Assembly: GCF_900172315.1 (NCBI RefSeq)
Contig: NZ_FWFV01000010.1
Location: 40,182-104,181 of the forward strand
DNA length: 64,000 bases
Origin: Palleronia marisminoris
Lineage (GTDB): Bacteria; Pseudomonadota; Alphaproteobacteria; Rhodobacterales; Rhodobacteraceae
Direction: 5' to 3'
Part shown: positions 56,542-64,000 of the stretch, piece after piece
Position numbering within the stretch: the stretch's first letter is position 1
How the letters are laid out: each line of letters begins with the position of its first letter
Notes under the pieces: generated by a model
The model's input: only the letters and a program-made list of their open reading frames with translations
What the model was told of the DNA's origin: nothing
Databases searched by the model: none
Program-made: the position numbers and the translations under genes

Positions 56542-56654
56542 GGCTGTCCTCCCATGAAAATCAGTGCCGCCCCGGAGCGTTTCGCGCAAGTTGTCGAAGG
56601 TATTTTGATGCCGACGGGTGCCGCCCCCGTCCGTCCCGCGCTAGAGAGGGCGTC

Positions 56655-57524
56655 ATGACCCGCACGATCGACGACCAAGCCAATCTTCGCGTCCAGGCGG
56701 CCTCGGTCGGCGTGGCGGTGACGCTCGTGCTGGCAAAGCTTTGGGCGGTCTATGTGACGGGTTCGCTGGCGGTGGCCGCGTCGCTGGTGGATTCCGGCAT
56801 CGACCTGCTGGTGTCGCTGGGGGGACTCTGGGCGATCCGCTACGCGCAGCGCCCGCCTGACAGCGATCACACCTTCGGGCACAGCTCGGCCGAGGACCTC
56901 ATGGCGCTCATGCAGGCGGCCTTCATCCTCATCTCGGCCATGGTCATCGCGGGCACCGCCCTGTCGCGGATCGGCGAGACCTCGGAACTCGGGTCCGAGG
57001 GCGCGGGCATTGGCGTCATGGTGCTGTCCATCGTGCTGACGCTGGGCCTCGTCGCCTACCAGACGCGCGTGTGCCGGCAGACCGGCAATCGCGTCGTGGC
57101 GGCCGACCGGCTGCACTATATCGGCGACCTCGTGCCCAACCTGGGCGCGATCCTCGCCCTCGCCGCCTCGGGCCTGTTCGACGTGACGCTGATCGACACC
57201 GTGGTCGCGCTGATCGCCGCCGCAATCCTGGCGGTCGGTGCGCTGAAGATCGGGTCGGGCGCGTGGGATGCCCTGATGGACCGGGCCGCACCCGACGATC
57301 TGTCCCGGACCATCGACCAACTCGTCGCGGACCATCCCGGGATCGAGGGGCACCACGACCTGCGCAGCCGCACCGCCGGCGCCCGGATCTTCGTGAACCT
57401 GCATCTCGAGATCGACGGCAGCCTGACCCTCGACGCGGCGCACGAGATCGGCGAGGACATCCGGCGCGACATCATCGCCCGCTACCCGGAAGCCGACGTC
57501 ATCATCCATCACGACCCGGTCTGA
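56655..57524 (+). CDS. cation diffusion facilitator (FieF-like)
   Basis: A 289-residue inner-membrane metal/proton antiporter exporting divalent metal such as zinc or iron. The metal site is of FieF type: Asp pair in SLVDSGIDLLVSLGG (helix 2) and His/Asp in DRLHYIGDLVPNLG (helix 5). The C-terminal cytoplasmic domain ends with VIIHHDPV, which carries the regulatory metal-binding histidines. Six helices are expected. Divergent from prpE over 113 bases. The metal specificity cannot be fixed from sequence. Confidence 0.92.
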   Translation: MTRTIDDQANLRVQAASVGVAVTLVLAKLWAVYVTGSLAVAASLVDSGIDLLVSLGGLWAIRYAQRPPDSDHTFGHSSAEDLMALMQAAFILISAMVIAGTALSRIGETSELGSEGAGIGVMVLSIVLTLGLVAYQTRVCRQTGNRVVAADRLHYIGDLVPNLGAILALAASGLFDVTLIDTVVALIAAAILAVGALKIGSGAWDALMDRAAPDDLSRTIDQLVADHPGIEGHHDLRSRTAGARIFVNLHLEIDGSLTLDAAHEIGEDIRRDIIARYPEADVIIHHDPV

Positions 57525-57527
57525 CGC

Positions 57528-57556
57528 TTGCACCCGCGCCCCGCGCTTGTTAGGAG
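57528..57556 (+). promoter_or_regulatory. candidate promoter of tRNA-Gly
   Basis: TTGCAC (57528-57533), 17 bases, TAGGAG (57551-57556), ending ten bases before the mature tRNA. The -10 match is weak. Confidence 0.35.
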
Positions 57557-57566
57557 AACTGTCAGC

Positions 57567-57640
57567 GCGGGCGTTGTGTAATGGTAAGACCCTTGCCTTC
57601 CAAGCAAGAGATGCGGGTTCGATTCCCGCCGCCCGCTCCA
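57567..57640 (+). tRNA. tRNA-Gly (UCC)
   Basis: A 74-base tRNA with encoded CCA. Acceptor GCGGGCG pairs with CGCCCGC, the anticodon stem CTTGC/GCAAG encloses loop CTTCCAA with anticodon TCC, and the T-arm is GCGGG-TTCGATT-CCCGC. It reads GGA/GGG codons. It sits between the CDF gene and the ABC exporter. Confidence 0.97.
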
Positions 57641-57719
57641 GCTTCCTCCGTGTCCCTGACGCACGCATCGGGGGCCCGCGCCGGGGAAAACCGCCCGGAT
57701 GCAAAGTGCAGGAGCGACC

Positions 57720-59504
57720 GTGCCACCGCCGAGCAAGACCGAAGACCGCGCGAGATCGAAACGCATCGGTGCCCTGGCTGAACTGTGGCCGTTTCTCGCC
57801 CGCTACCGGTTGATGGTGGCCGGCGCCTTCGCGGCCCTGGTCCTCACCGCCTGCGTCTCGCTGATCCTGCCGATCGCCGTGCGCCGTGTGGTGGACGGGT
57901 TCGAAACCTCGGCGGAAGAGCTTCTGAACAGGTATTTCCTGGTCTTCATCGTCATCGCCGCGCTGATGGCGTTCGGCACGGGCCTTCGCTACTACCTCGT
58001 GACCCGCCTGGGCGAGCGCGTCGTGGCCGATATCCGCAAGGCCGTGTTCGACCGGGTGATCGGCCTCTCGCCGGCCTTCTACGAGAACATCATGACCGGC
58101 GAGGTTCTCAGCCGGATCACCACCGACACGACGCTGATCCTGTCGGTCGTCGGCTCGTCGGTGTCGGTCGCGCTGCGAAACATGCTGATCCTGATCGGCG
58201 GACTGGTTCTGCTGATCTACACGTCGCCCAAGCTCGCCATGCTGGTGCTGCTGCTCGTGCCGATCGTCATCGTGCCGATCGTGGTGCTGGGCCGGCGGCT
58301 GCGCACGCTCAGCCGCGAGAACCAGGACTGGATCGCCGCGTCGTCCGGCAACGCATCGGAAGCGCTGTCCTCGGTGCAGACGGTCCAGGCCTTCACCCAC
58401 GAGGCGCTCAGCCAGGCCGCCTTCGGTCGCGTCACCGAGCAGAGCTTCGACGCCGCCCGCCGCCGGATCGGGGTGCGGGCGGTGATGACGGTGCTGGTGA
58501 TCCTGCTGGTCTTCGTCGGCGTCGTCGGCGTGTTGTGGATCGGCGCGCGCGACGTCCGGGCCGAGAACATGAGCGTGGGCGAGCTGGTGCAGTTCGTGAT
58601 CTACGCCGTGATGGTGGCCGGCTCGGTCGGCGCCCTGTCCGAGATCTGGGGCGAGTTGCAGCGCGCAGCCGGCGCGACCGAGCGGCTGGTCGAACTGCTG
58701 ACCTCGACCGACACGGTGGCCGACCCGCGCGATGCCGCCCCGATGCCCGCGCCGACGGGGGCCATCACCTTCGACAAGGTACGCTTCGCCTACCCCGCGC
58801 GCACCGAAAGCGCGGCGCTGGAAGACGTGTCCTTCGAGGTGGCCCCGGGCGAGACGGTGGCCCTCGTCGGCCCATCGGGCGCGGGGAAAAGCACGGTGAT
58901 CCAGCTTCTCCTGCGGTTCTACGATCCGCAGTCCGGCACCATCCGCATCGACGGGCGCGACCTGCGCGAGGCCTCGCGCAGCGACTTCCGCCGCCACATC
59001 GCGCTGGTCCCGCAGGACCCGGTGATCTTTGCCGCCTCGGCGCGCGAGAACATCCGCTTCGGCCGCCCCGACGCCACCGATGGCGAGGTCGAGGACGCCG
59101 CCCGCGCCGCCGCCGCCCACGACTTCCTGACCGCCCTGCCCAAGGGCTACGACACCTATGTGGGCGAGCGCGGCGTCATGCTGTCGGGCGGGCAGAAACA
59201 GCGTGTCGCCATTGCCCGCGCGATCCTGCGCGACGCGCCGGTGCTGCTGCTGGACGAGGCGACATCGGCGCTCGACGCGGAATCCGAGATGCTGGTGCAG
59301 CAGGCGGTCGACCGGCTTGCGCATGGCCGCACCACGGTCGTCGTCGCGCACCGCCTCGCCACGGTGAAGAAGGCCGACCGCATCCTGGTGTTCGAGGGTG
59401 GCCGCATCGTGGCGCAGGGCACCCATGACGAACTGGTCGCCCAAGGCGGACTCTATGCCCGTCTCGCGCGGCTCCAGTTCACGGCCGGCCTCGCCGCGGA
59501 GTGA
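57720..59504 (+). CDS. ABC transporter half-exporter (MsbA/multidrug-like)
   Basis: A 594-residue protein fusing a six-helix exporter domain (about residues 15-310) and an ATPase domain. Motifs: Walker A GPSGAGKST, Q-loop LVPQDPVIF, signature LSGGQKQRVAIARAI, Walker B VLLLDEATSALD, H-loop VVAHRLATV. It functions as a homodimer or with an unseen partner. A GTG at 57720 is preferred because GGAG lies six bases upstream; an ATG at 57699 has no such site. Substrate unknown: lipid, drug or peptide. It starts 79 bases after tRNA-Gly. Confidence 0.92.
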   Translation: MPPPSKTEDRARSKRIGALAELWPFLARYRLMVAGAFAALVLTACVSLILPIAVRRVVDGFETSAEELLNRYFLVFIVIAALMAFGTGLRYYLVTRLGERVVADIRKAVFDRVIGLSPAFYENIMTGEVLSRITTDTTLILSVVGSSVSVALRNMLILIGGLVLLIYTSPKLAMLVLLLVPIVIVPIVVLGRRLRTLSRENQDWIAASSGNASEALSSVQTVQAFTHEALSQAAFGRVTEQSFDAARRRIGVRAVMTVLVILLVFVGVVGVLWIGARDVRAENMSVGELVQFVIYAVMVAGSVGALSEIWGELQRAAGATERLVELLTSTDTVADPRDAAPMPAPTGAITFDKVRFAYPARTESAALEDVSFEVAPGETVALVGPSGAGKSTVIQLLLRFYDPQSGTIRIDGRDLREASRSDFRRHIALVPQDPVIFAASARENIRFGRPDATDGEVEDAARAAAAHDFLTALPKGYDTYVGERGVMLSGGQKQRVAIARAILRDAPVLLLDEATSALDAESEMLVQQAVDRLAHGRTTVVVAHRLATVKKADRILVFEGGRIVAQGTHDELVAQGGLYARLARLQFTAGLAAE

Positions 59505-59614
59505 CAGGCGGGGCTCCCTGCACCGGATAAGGCTTGCGCACGACGCCGCAGCGTCAGACTTTCCCCTGTACGGGGTCTGCGGCACAACATCCGCGAACCA
59601 AAGGGAGGAGACCG

Positions 59615-61498
59615 ATGGGATACGCCACGCCCGAAGACCGGGACCAGATCGAGGCCGTCGGCCCTTGGAAGGACCGCGACATCCCCGTGACGGTCTGGCA
59701 GCAGATCGAACGCACCGCCGGTCGCTTCCCGCACCGTCCCGCGGTGACCTACCAGCTGTTCTCGGGACCCAAGGACAAGGCCGAGACGCTGACCTGGACC
59801 GAACTGAAGGACCAGGTCGCGCAGGCCGCCAACCTCTTCCGCGAGCTGGGCGTCGGCCCCGAGGATCGGGTCGCCTACCTTCTGCCCAACTGCAACGAGT
59901 GCATCGTCACCTATCTGGGCGGCATGGTGGCGGGCGTCGTCAACCCGATCAACCCGCTGCTCGAGGCTGGCCAGATCGCCGCCATCCTGCGCGAGACCAA
60001 TGCCAAGGTGCTGGTGACCCTGCGCGCCTTCCCCAAGACTGACGTGGCGCAAAAGGCCGCCGAGGCCGTCGCCCACGCGCCGAATGTCGAGCACGTCCTC
60101 GAGGTCGATCTGCATCGCTACCTCACCGGTGCCAAGAAGCTGATCGTGTCGCTGATCCGGCCCAAGGTGAAGGTCACCCACAAGGCCCGCGTGCAGAACT
60201 TCAACAAGGCCATCGCGGCGCAGCCGAAGGCGCTGCAATTCAACGACCCGGCCGTGGACCGCATCTGCACGAATTTCCATACCGGCGGCACGACCGGCAT
60301 GCCCAAGGTCGCGCAGCACACCTATTCCGGCATCATCTACAACGGCTGGCTGGGATCCGAACTTCTCTTCACCGAAGAGGACAACCTGATCTGCCCGCTG
60401 CCGCTGTTCCACGTGTTCGCCGCTGTGGTGGTCATGGGCTCGTCCATCGCCTCGGGCGCGCATGTCGTCTTTCCGACACCGGCCGGCTATCGCGGCGAGG
60501 GCGTGTTCGACAATTTCTGGAAGCTGTGCGAGCGCTACGGGATCACCTTCATGATCACCGTGCCCACGGCCGTCTCGGCCCTGATGCAGCGCAAGGTCGA
60601 TGCCGACATCTCGTCGCTGCGGATCGCCTTCTGCGGCTCGTCGCCGCTTCCGGTCGAGCTCTACAAGCGGTTCGAGACCGCCGCCGGCGTCACCATCTGC
60701 GAGGGCTACGGCCTGACCGAGGCGACCTGCCTCGTGGCGATCAACCCGCCCGCCGGGACCAAGAAGATCGGGTCGGTCGGCCTGCCCTTCCCCTACACCG
60801 ACGTCAAGATTTTCCATGACACCGAGGATGGCGGCAAGGAATGTCCGACGGACGTGGTGGGCGAGATCTGCGTCTCGAGCCCCGGCGTCTTCGTGGGCAA
60901 CACCTATTCCGAAGAGGCGAAGAACCGCGACCTCTACCACGGCGACTACCTGCGCACCGGCGACCTGGGCCGCATCGATCCGGACGGATACATCTGGATC
61001 ACGGGACGCGCCAAGGACCTCATCATCCGCGGCGGGCACAACATCGACCCCGCCGAGATCGAGGAAGCCCTGGCCGCCCATGAAGAGGTCGCCATGGCCG
61101 GCGCCATCGGTCAGCCCGACGCCCATGCGGGCGAGCTGCCCTGCGCCTATGTGGAGCTCTGCCAGGGCGCCACGGCCACCGAGGAGGACCTGATCGCGTT
61201 CGCCAAGTCCCGCATCAACGAGCGCGCGGCCTGGCCCAAGCGGATCGAGCTGATGGACGAGCTGCCCAAGACAGCCGTGGGCAAGGTGTTCAAGCCCGAC
61301 CTGCGCCGCATGGCCATCACGCGGGTCTACAACGACGCGCTACGCGATGCCGGCCTCGACGCCCAGGTGGTCGCAGTGATCGAGGACAAGAAGCGCGGCC
61401 TCGTGGCGCAGGTCTCGAAGGTCGCTGGCACCGACGAGGCGGCCGTCGCCCGTGTCCTGGGCTCGTTCACCCGCCCGTGGGAATGGGCCGAGCACTGA
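59615..61498 (+). CDS. acyl-CoA synthetase (AMP-forming)
   Basis: A 627-residue ANL-superfamily acyl-CoA ligase. The phosphate loop reads HTGGTTGMPKVAQHTY (less usual KVA instead of KGV), adenine motif EGYGLTEATC, hinge GYIWITGRAKDLIIRGGHN and catalytic Lys in LPKTAVGKVFKPDLRR. The N-terminal extension of about 50 residues and WPKRIELMDELP match a fatty acyl-CoA synthetase subgroup common in Rhodobacteraceae. Exact acyl length unknown. The strong AAGGGAGGAG site suggests high translation. Preceded by 110 bases without a clear promoter. Confidence 0.88.
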   Translation: MGYATPEDRDQIEAVGPWKDRDIPVTVWQQIERTAGRFPHRPAVTYQLFSGPKDKAETLTWTELKDQVAQAANLFRELGVGPEDRVAYLLPNCNECIVTYLGGMVAGVVNPINPLLEAGQIAAILRETNAKVLVTLRAFPKTDVAQKAAEAVAHAPNVEHVLEVDLHRYLTGAKKLIVSLIRPKVKVTHKARVQNFNKAIAAQPKALQFNDPAVDRICTNFHTGGTTGMPKVAQHTYSGIIYNGWLGSELLFTEEDNLICPLPLFHVFAAVVVMGSSIASGAHVVFPTPAGYRGEGVFDNFWKLCERYGITFMITVPTAVSALMQRKVDADISSLRIAFCGSSPLPVELYKRFETAAGVTICEGYGLTEATCLVAINPPAGTKKIGSVGLPFPYTDVKIFHDTEDGGKECPTDVVGEICVSSPGVFVGNTYSEEAKNRDLYHGDYLRTGDLGRIDPDGYIWITGRAKDLIIRGGHNIDPAEIEEALAAHEEVAMAGAIGQPDAHAGELPCAYVELCQGATATEEDLIAFAKSRINERAAWPKRIELMDELPKTAVGKVFKPDLRRMAITRVYNDALRDAGLDAQVVAVIEDKKRGLVAQVSKVAGTDEAAVARVLGSFTRPWEWAEH

Positions 61499-61508
61499 TC
61501 CACGCGCG

Positions 61509-61534
61509 CGCCGCGGGCTGCCCGGCCCGCGGCG
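61509..61534. other. hairpin after acyl-CoA synthetase gene
   Basis: A 10-base-pair perfect stem (CGCCGCGGGC with GCCCGCGGCG, loop TGCCCG) begins ten bases after the stop. No T-run follows; it may end or stabilise the upstream transcript. Confidence 0.45.
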
Positions 61535-61607
61535 AAACCGCTCGCCCCTGAACCGGGCGCCCCCTCGCCGGTTTCCCCCGTGAACACCCGAGCAAGGAGA
61601 CCGACCC

Positions 61608-61961
61608 ATGAGCAAATCCCGCGGTCAGATCTGGGACGAGTGGCGCGAGCTGGTGAACATGACACCGAAAGAGCTGGAACGCTGGCTCGACACCGAGGAA
61701 TCGCAATCGGTAGGCGATGCCGAGGGCGACGCGGAAAGCACGGGCCACTATTCCGGCCGCCGCATCCTGAAGATCAAGGACACCAGGAAGGACGACCTCA
61801 GCGACGACCAGTGGGACTGGATGAACAAGGTCACCGGCTACGTCAAACGCCACTGCGCCCAGGGCGGCCCGAAGGACGACGTGGAACATTCCACCTGGCG
61901 CTATTCGCTGATGAACTGGGGCCACGATCCCCTGAAGGACGACGGATGCCAAGATGGCTGA
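61608..61961 (+). CDS. DUF3140 family protein
   Basis: A 117-residue small charged protein. The segment EWRELVNMTPKELERWLDTE with the following Ser-rich stretch matches DUF3140, annotated elsewhere as possibly DNA-binding. The last 60 residues contain RKDDLSDDQWDWMNKVTGYV and a Trp-rich end (STWRYSLMNWGHDP). AAGGAG lies 11 bases before the ATG. Its function is unknown. It is transcribed toward tRNA-Trp on the opposite strand. Confidence 0.8.
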   Translation: MSKSRGQIWDEWRELVNMTPKELERWLDTEESQSVGDAEGDAESTGHYSGRRILKIKDTRKDDLSDDQWDWMNKVTGYVKRHCAQGGPKDDVEHSTWRYSLMNWGHDPLKDDGCQDG

Positions 61962-61984
61962 CCGTCCCGTCGATCAAGGAAATC

Positions 61985-62060
61985 TGGCAGGGGCTGAGGG
62001 ACTCGAACCCACGACCTGCGGTTTTGGAGACCGCTGCTCTACCAACTGAGCTAAACCCCT
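61985..62060 (-). tRNA. tRNA-Trp (CCA)
   Basis: A 76-base tRNA with encoded CCA on the minus strand. Acceptor AGGGGTT pairs with AGCCCCT (one G-U), anticodon stem GCGGT/ACCGC encloses CTCCAAA with anticodon CCA, and the T-loop is TTCGAGT. In many bacteria it lies between tuf and secE; here tuf is about 1.8 kb upstream on the same strand and secE is not in the window. Confidence 0.96.
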
Positions 62061-62072
62061 AGGCCGGCTTTC

Positions 62073-62101
62073 CGCGTATTGCACGGCGCGCCCGGGGTCA
62101 A
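62073..62101 (-). promoter_or_regulatory. candidate promoter of tRNA-Trp
   Basis: Minus-strand TTGACC (62101-62096), 17 bases, TACGCG (62078-62073), 12 bases before the tRNA. Good -35, poor -10. Confidence 0.4.
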
Positions 62102-62116
62102 GGCCGGATCGGCACG

Positions 62117-62141
62117 GAACAACGCAAGCCTCTTGGCGTTC
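62117..62141 (+). promoter_or_regulatory. EcfG-type general stress promoter of yciF-like gene
   Basis: GGAAC (62117-62121), 16 bases, CGTT (62138-62141). This matches the alphaproteobacterial EcfG consensus GGAAC-N16/17-CGTT exactly, with the expected start near 62149 and a 32-base leader. Confidence 0.75.
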
Positions 62142-62180
62142 GCCGACTGAATGACGAATAGCCAACGGAGGAGCATCAAA

Positions 62181-62675
62181 ATGGCTCTGAACGACCTCAA
62201 GGACGTGTATCTGGACCAGATCCAGGACATCTACAGCGCCTGCAAGCAATCCCTCGACGCGACGACCAAGCTGGGTCAGGCCGCCAAGGACGAAGAGCTC
62301 GGCAAGGCGCTCGCCGCAGGTGCCAAGGGCATCTCCGACGGCATGGGCAAGCTCGAGCGGATCTGCTCGGACCACGGGATCAATCCCGAGGGCGAGCACT
62401 GCAAGGGCATGGAGGGCCTCGTCACCGAAGCCCACGCCCACGCGCTGGACGAGGAATTCGGCTCGGACGATGCGCGCGACGCGATGATCATCAGCCAGTA
62501 CCAGCGCATGGTGCACTACGCGATCGCCGGCTACGGCTGCGTCGCGGCCTATGCCAACCGCCTCGGCTTCGACGGCGACGCGAGCCTTCTGAAGGAGTGC
62601 CTCGACGAGACCCGCCAGGGCGACGAGCACATGAACAAGATCGCTACGACCAGCGTCAACCCGAAGGCCGCCTGA
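62181..62675 (+). CDS. ferritin-like DUF892 / YciF-family protein
   Basis: A 164-residue all-helical protein of the DUF892 (YciF) family, a ferritin-like four-helix bundle. Helix 1 contains LKDVYLDQIQDIYSACKQSL; the metal-ligand-type acidic/His residues lie in LVTEAHAHALDEEF and ETRQGDEHMNK. The start at 62181 has GGAGGAG nine bases upstream; an ATG at 62151 would begin before the ribosome site. YciF-type proteins are induced in stress in several bacteria, consistent with the EcfG promoter seen. Biochemical role unknown. Confidence 0.9.
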   Translation: MALNDLKDVYLDQIQDIYSACKQSLDATTKLGQAAKDEELGKALAAGAKGISDGMGKLERICSDHGINPEGEHCKGMEGLVTEAHAHALDEEFGSDDARDAMIISQYQRMVHYAIAGYGCVAAYANRLGFDGDASLLKECLDETRQGDEHMNKIATTSVNPKAA

Positions 62676-62699
62676 GCCTGACCGACTGACGCGCTATCG

Positions 62700-62729
62700 T
62701 CGCCCCGCCCTGTCCGGCGGGGCGATTTG
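62700..62729. terminator. hairpin between yciF-like and corA-like genes
   Basis: A 10-base-pair perfect stem (TCGCCCCGCC with GGCGGGGCGA, loop CTGTCC) followed by TTTGCGTT on the plus strand. It lies between two convergent genes and may end both. Confidence 0.65.
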
Positions 62730-62740
62730 CGTTCGTGCCT

Positions 62741-63721
62741 TCAGAAGATCCGGAACCAGCGCAGGACCAAGAGGGCGACGACCGTCACCACGCCAAGACC
62801 GCCGGTGAACACCCAGAAGGCGGGCTCCCAATTCACACCGGGCATGCCCGCGATGTTGATGCCCATGAGGCCCGACAGGAACGTGAGGGGCAGGAACACC
62901 GCCGAGATCACGCTGAGCACGTAGAGGTTCTTGTTCAGCCGCTCTGCCCGCGTCCCCTCGATCTCGTCGCGGATGGCCTGTAGCTGCTCGCGCGTGGCCT
63001 CCAACGTCTCGCCGACCCGCGTGATCTGGTCGAGCTGTTCCTCGACCTTGCGGATGTCGGCCTCGCTCAGCCAGTCCACATCTGAACGCGCGACGCCCCG
63101 CACCGCCTCTCGCTGGGGTCCCATGTAGCGGCGCAGTTCGGTCAGTTCGAGCCGCTGGTCCGAGACTTCCTCGCGATGCGCCCCACCGGGATGGGCGATC
63201 GAGACTTCCTCCAGCTTGTCCGCGCGCTCTTCCAGGCTTTGCACCTGCGCCTCGACATGGTCGGTCAGCCGCTCGATCAGGTCGGCCAGCAGCGCCCCGG
63301 CGCTGTTCGGTCCGTTCCCGTCGGAGATAGCCTGCGCCAGCGTCTCGACCGACCGCAGCCGGAAGCGCGACATCGAGACCATCCGCTTGGAATCGATGTA
63401 GAGCCGGATCGAGATCATGTCCTCGGGGTCTTTGCCCTCGTTGAAGTTGATGCCGCGCAGGTTCACCAGCAGACCCTGCCCGATCCTGACCGCCCGCGGC
63501 CGCGTCTGCGGCTCTGTCAGCGCGTCGCGGATGGACGGGTCAAGCCATTCCAGGTGCCGGTCGATCCAGGGATCGGTCTCGGGGTGGTCGGCCTGCAGGT
63601 GCAGCCAGGCGGGCGCATCGTCGTGCAGCGCGGCCGAGATGGCGGCGTCTTCGGTCAGGGGCTGGCCGTGGGTGTCACCGCCGAGAGCGTAGGCGAAGTG
63701 GATATGGTCAGGCATGCGCAT
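62741..63721 (-). CDS. CorA/ZntB-family metal transporter
   Basis: A 326-residue inner-membrane protein with a large cytoplasmic N-terminal domain (about residues 1-265, rich in charged helices) and two C-terminal helices (VLSVISAVFLPLTFLSGLMG and FWVFTGGLGVVTVVALLVL). The loop motif after helix 1 is GIN (LMGINIAG), not the GMN of CorA magnesium channels, so it is closer to ZntB-type members. Metal and direction are undetermined. The first ATG at 63721 was used; 63715 is an alternative. It is just downstream of the tuf terminator. Confidence 0.88.
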   Translation of the reverse strand: MRMPDHIHFAYALGGDTHGQPLTEDAAISAALHDDAPAWLHLQADHPETDPWIDRHLEWLDPSIRDALTEPQTRPRAVRIGQGLLVNLRGINFNEGKDPEDMISIRLYIDSKRMVSMSRFRLRSVETLAQAISDGNGPNSAGALLADLIERLTDHVEAQVQSLEERADKLEEVSIAHPGGAHREEVSDQRLELTELRRYMGPQREAVRGVARSDVDWLSEADIRKVEEQLDQITRVGETLEATREQLQAIRDEIEGTRAERLNKNLYVLSVISAVFLPLTFLSGLMGINIAGMPGVNWEPAFWVFTGGLGVVTVVALLVLRWFRIF

Positions 63722-63774
63722 CCGGATTTCTGGGTCGATCCGTCAAATTAGCGCGCACCCTGCCTCCGCAAAGC

Positions 63775-63803
63775 AAAACGCCCCGACCAAAGGCCGGGGC
63801 GTT
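63775..63803 (-). terminator. rho-independent terminator of tuf
   Basis: A 10-pair stem with one mismatch (CGCCCCGaCC with GGcCGGGGCG, loop AAA) followed on the minus strand by TTTTGCTT, 24 bases after the tuf stop. Confidence 0.85.
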
Positions 63804-63827
63804 CCGAAAACAACGCTAGCGCGTGGC

Positions 63828-64000
63828 TTACTCGAGGATCTTCGACACCACGCCGGCGCCGACGGTGCGGCCGCCTTCGCGGATGGCGAAGCGGAGCTTC
63901 TCTTCCATCGCGATCGGCGCGATCAGCTCGACGCCGAACGAGACGTTGTCGCCGGGCATCACCATCTCGGTGCCCTCGGCCAGCTGGACCGTGCCCGTCA
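63828..64000 (-). CDS. tuf: elongation factor Tu (3' end)
   Basis: The last 57 codons of EF-Tu, cut by the window edge. The C-terminal barrel sequence reads [20 protein letters not shown], continues with [20 protein letters not shown], and ends VVSKILE. It delivers aminoacyl-tRNA to the ribosome; domain 3 binds the tRNA T-arm and EF-Ts. A terminator follows. Whether this is the str-operon copy or a second tuf cannot be told; tRNA-Trp downstream suggests the copy that usually precedes secE. Confidence 0.97.
   Translation of the reverse strand, partial: TGTVQLAEGTEMVMPGDNVSFGVELIAPIAMEEKLRFAIREGGRTVGAGVVSKILE

Noticed and set aside
56538..59585. A 1,015-codon frame antisense to the CDF gene, tRNA-Gly and the ABC exporter
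   Set aside because: It crosses a tRNA gene and has shadow-type composition.

Overview
The window is a gene-dense, GC-rich bacterial chromosome segment. It most likely comes from an alphaproteobacterium of the Rhodobacteraceae (Roseobacter/Paracoccus-like). The grounds are an AglEFGAK alpha-glucoside system, a ClpS2-type adaptor, an EcfG-type general stress promoter motif, an OlsB-like ornithine acyltransferase, a Zur-znuCB/znuA locus and Rhodobacteraceae-like codon use. I see no phage, insertion sequence, CRISPR array or rRNA operon. Most of the window reads as core or metabolic chromosome.

Layout: (1) 0-10.3 kb holds a SnoaL-like protein, a GNAT/FemAB-like acetyltransferase and the minus-strand aglEFGAK operon (binding protein, two permeases, alpha-glucosidase, ATPase). 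Divergent from it is bglA-glk (beta-glucosidase, glucokinase), with a well-formed promoter overlapped by a perfect inverted repeat. (2) 10.3-27.6 kb is a long minus-strand storage-carbohydrate block. glgP has its own terminator; then come glgB-glgC-glgA-glgX-malQ-pgm with mostly overlapping or near-touching genes. After a strong hairpin follow a probable glucosylglycerol hydrolase and a membrane-anchored FMN/[3Fe-4S] glutamate-synthase-like protein. (3) 27.7-39.4 kb: a carboxylesterase, a two-gene RND efflux pump, alkA-like and cobK, an MFS transporter, and a coupled squalene/phytoene synthase-like protein, cimA and cysS. (4) 39.4-41.3 kb: a tandem duplication of an outer-membrane beta-barrel gene that includes promoter, inverted repeat and terminator, with very acidic, Ca-binding-like insertions. 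(5) 41.4-48.8 kb: uup, clpS2, olsB-like, msrB, bamE, yceD and the zinc-uptake locus znuA / zur-znuC-znuB around one Zur box. (6) 49-54.7 kb: an oppABCDF peptide importer in which a 21-codon mini-ORF bridges oppD and oppF. (7) 54.7-64 kb: propionyl-CoA synthetase, a CDF metal exporter, tRNA-Gly(UCC), an ABC exporter, an acyl-CoA synthetase, DUF3140, tRNA-Trp(CCA), a YciF-type protein behind an EcfG promoter, a CorA/ZntB-like channel, and the 3' end of tuf.

The first 27 kb form a coherent carbon module. Sugars enter through AglEFGK, are hydrolysed by AglA, BglA and perhaps the glucosylglycerol hydrolase, and are phosphorylated by Glk. Pgm converts the product to glucose-1-phosphate, GlgC/A/B store it as glycogen, and GlgP/GlgX/MalQ mobilise it. 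Placing an osmolyte-type glucoside hydrolase and an uncharacterised FMN enzyme at the tail of the glycogen operon is the most interesting systems-level feature.
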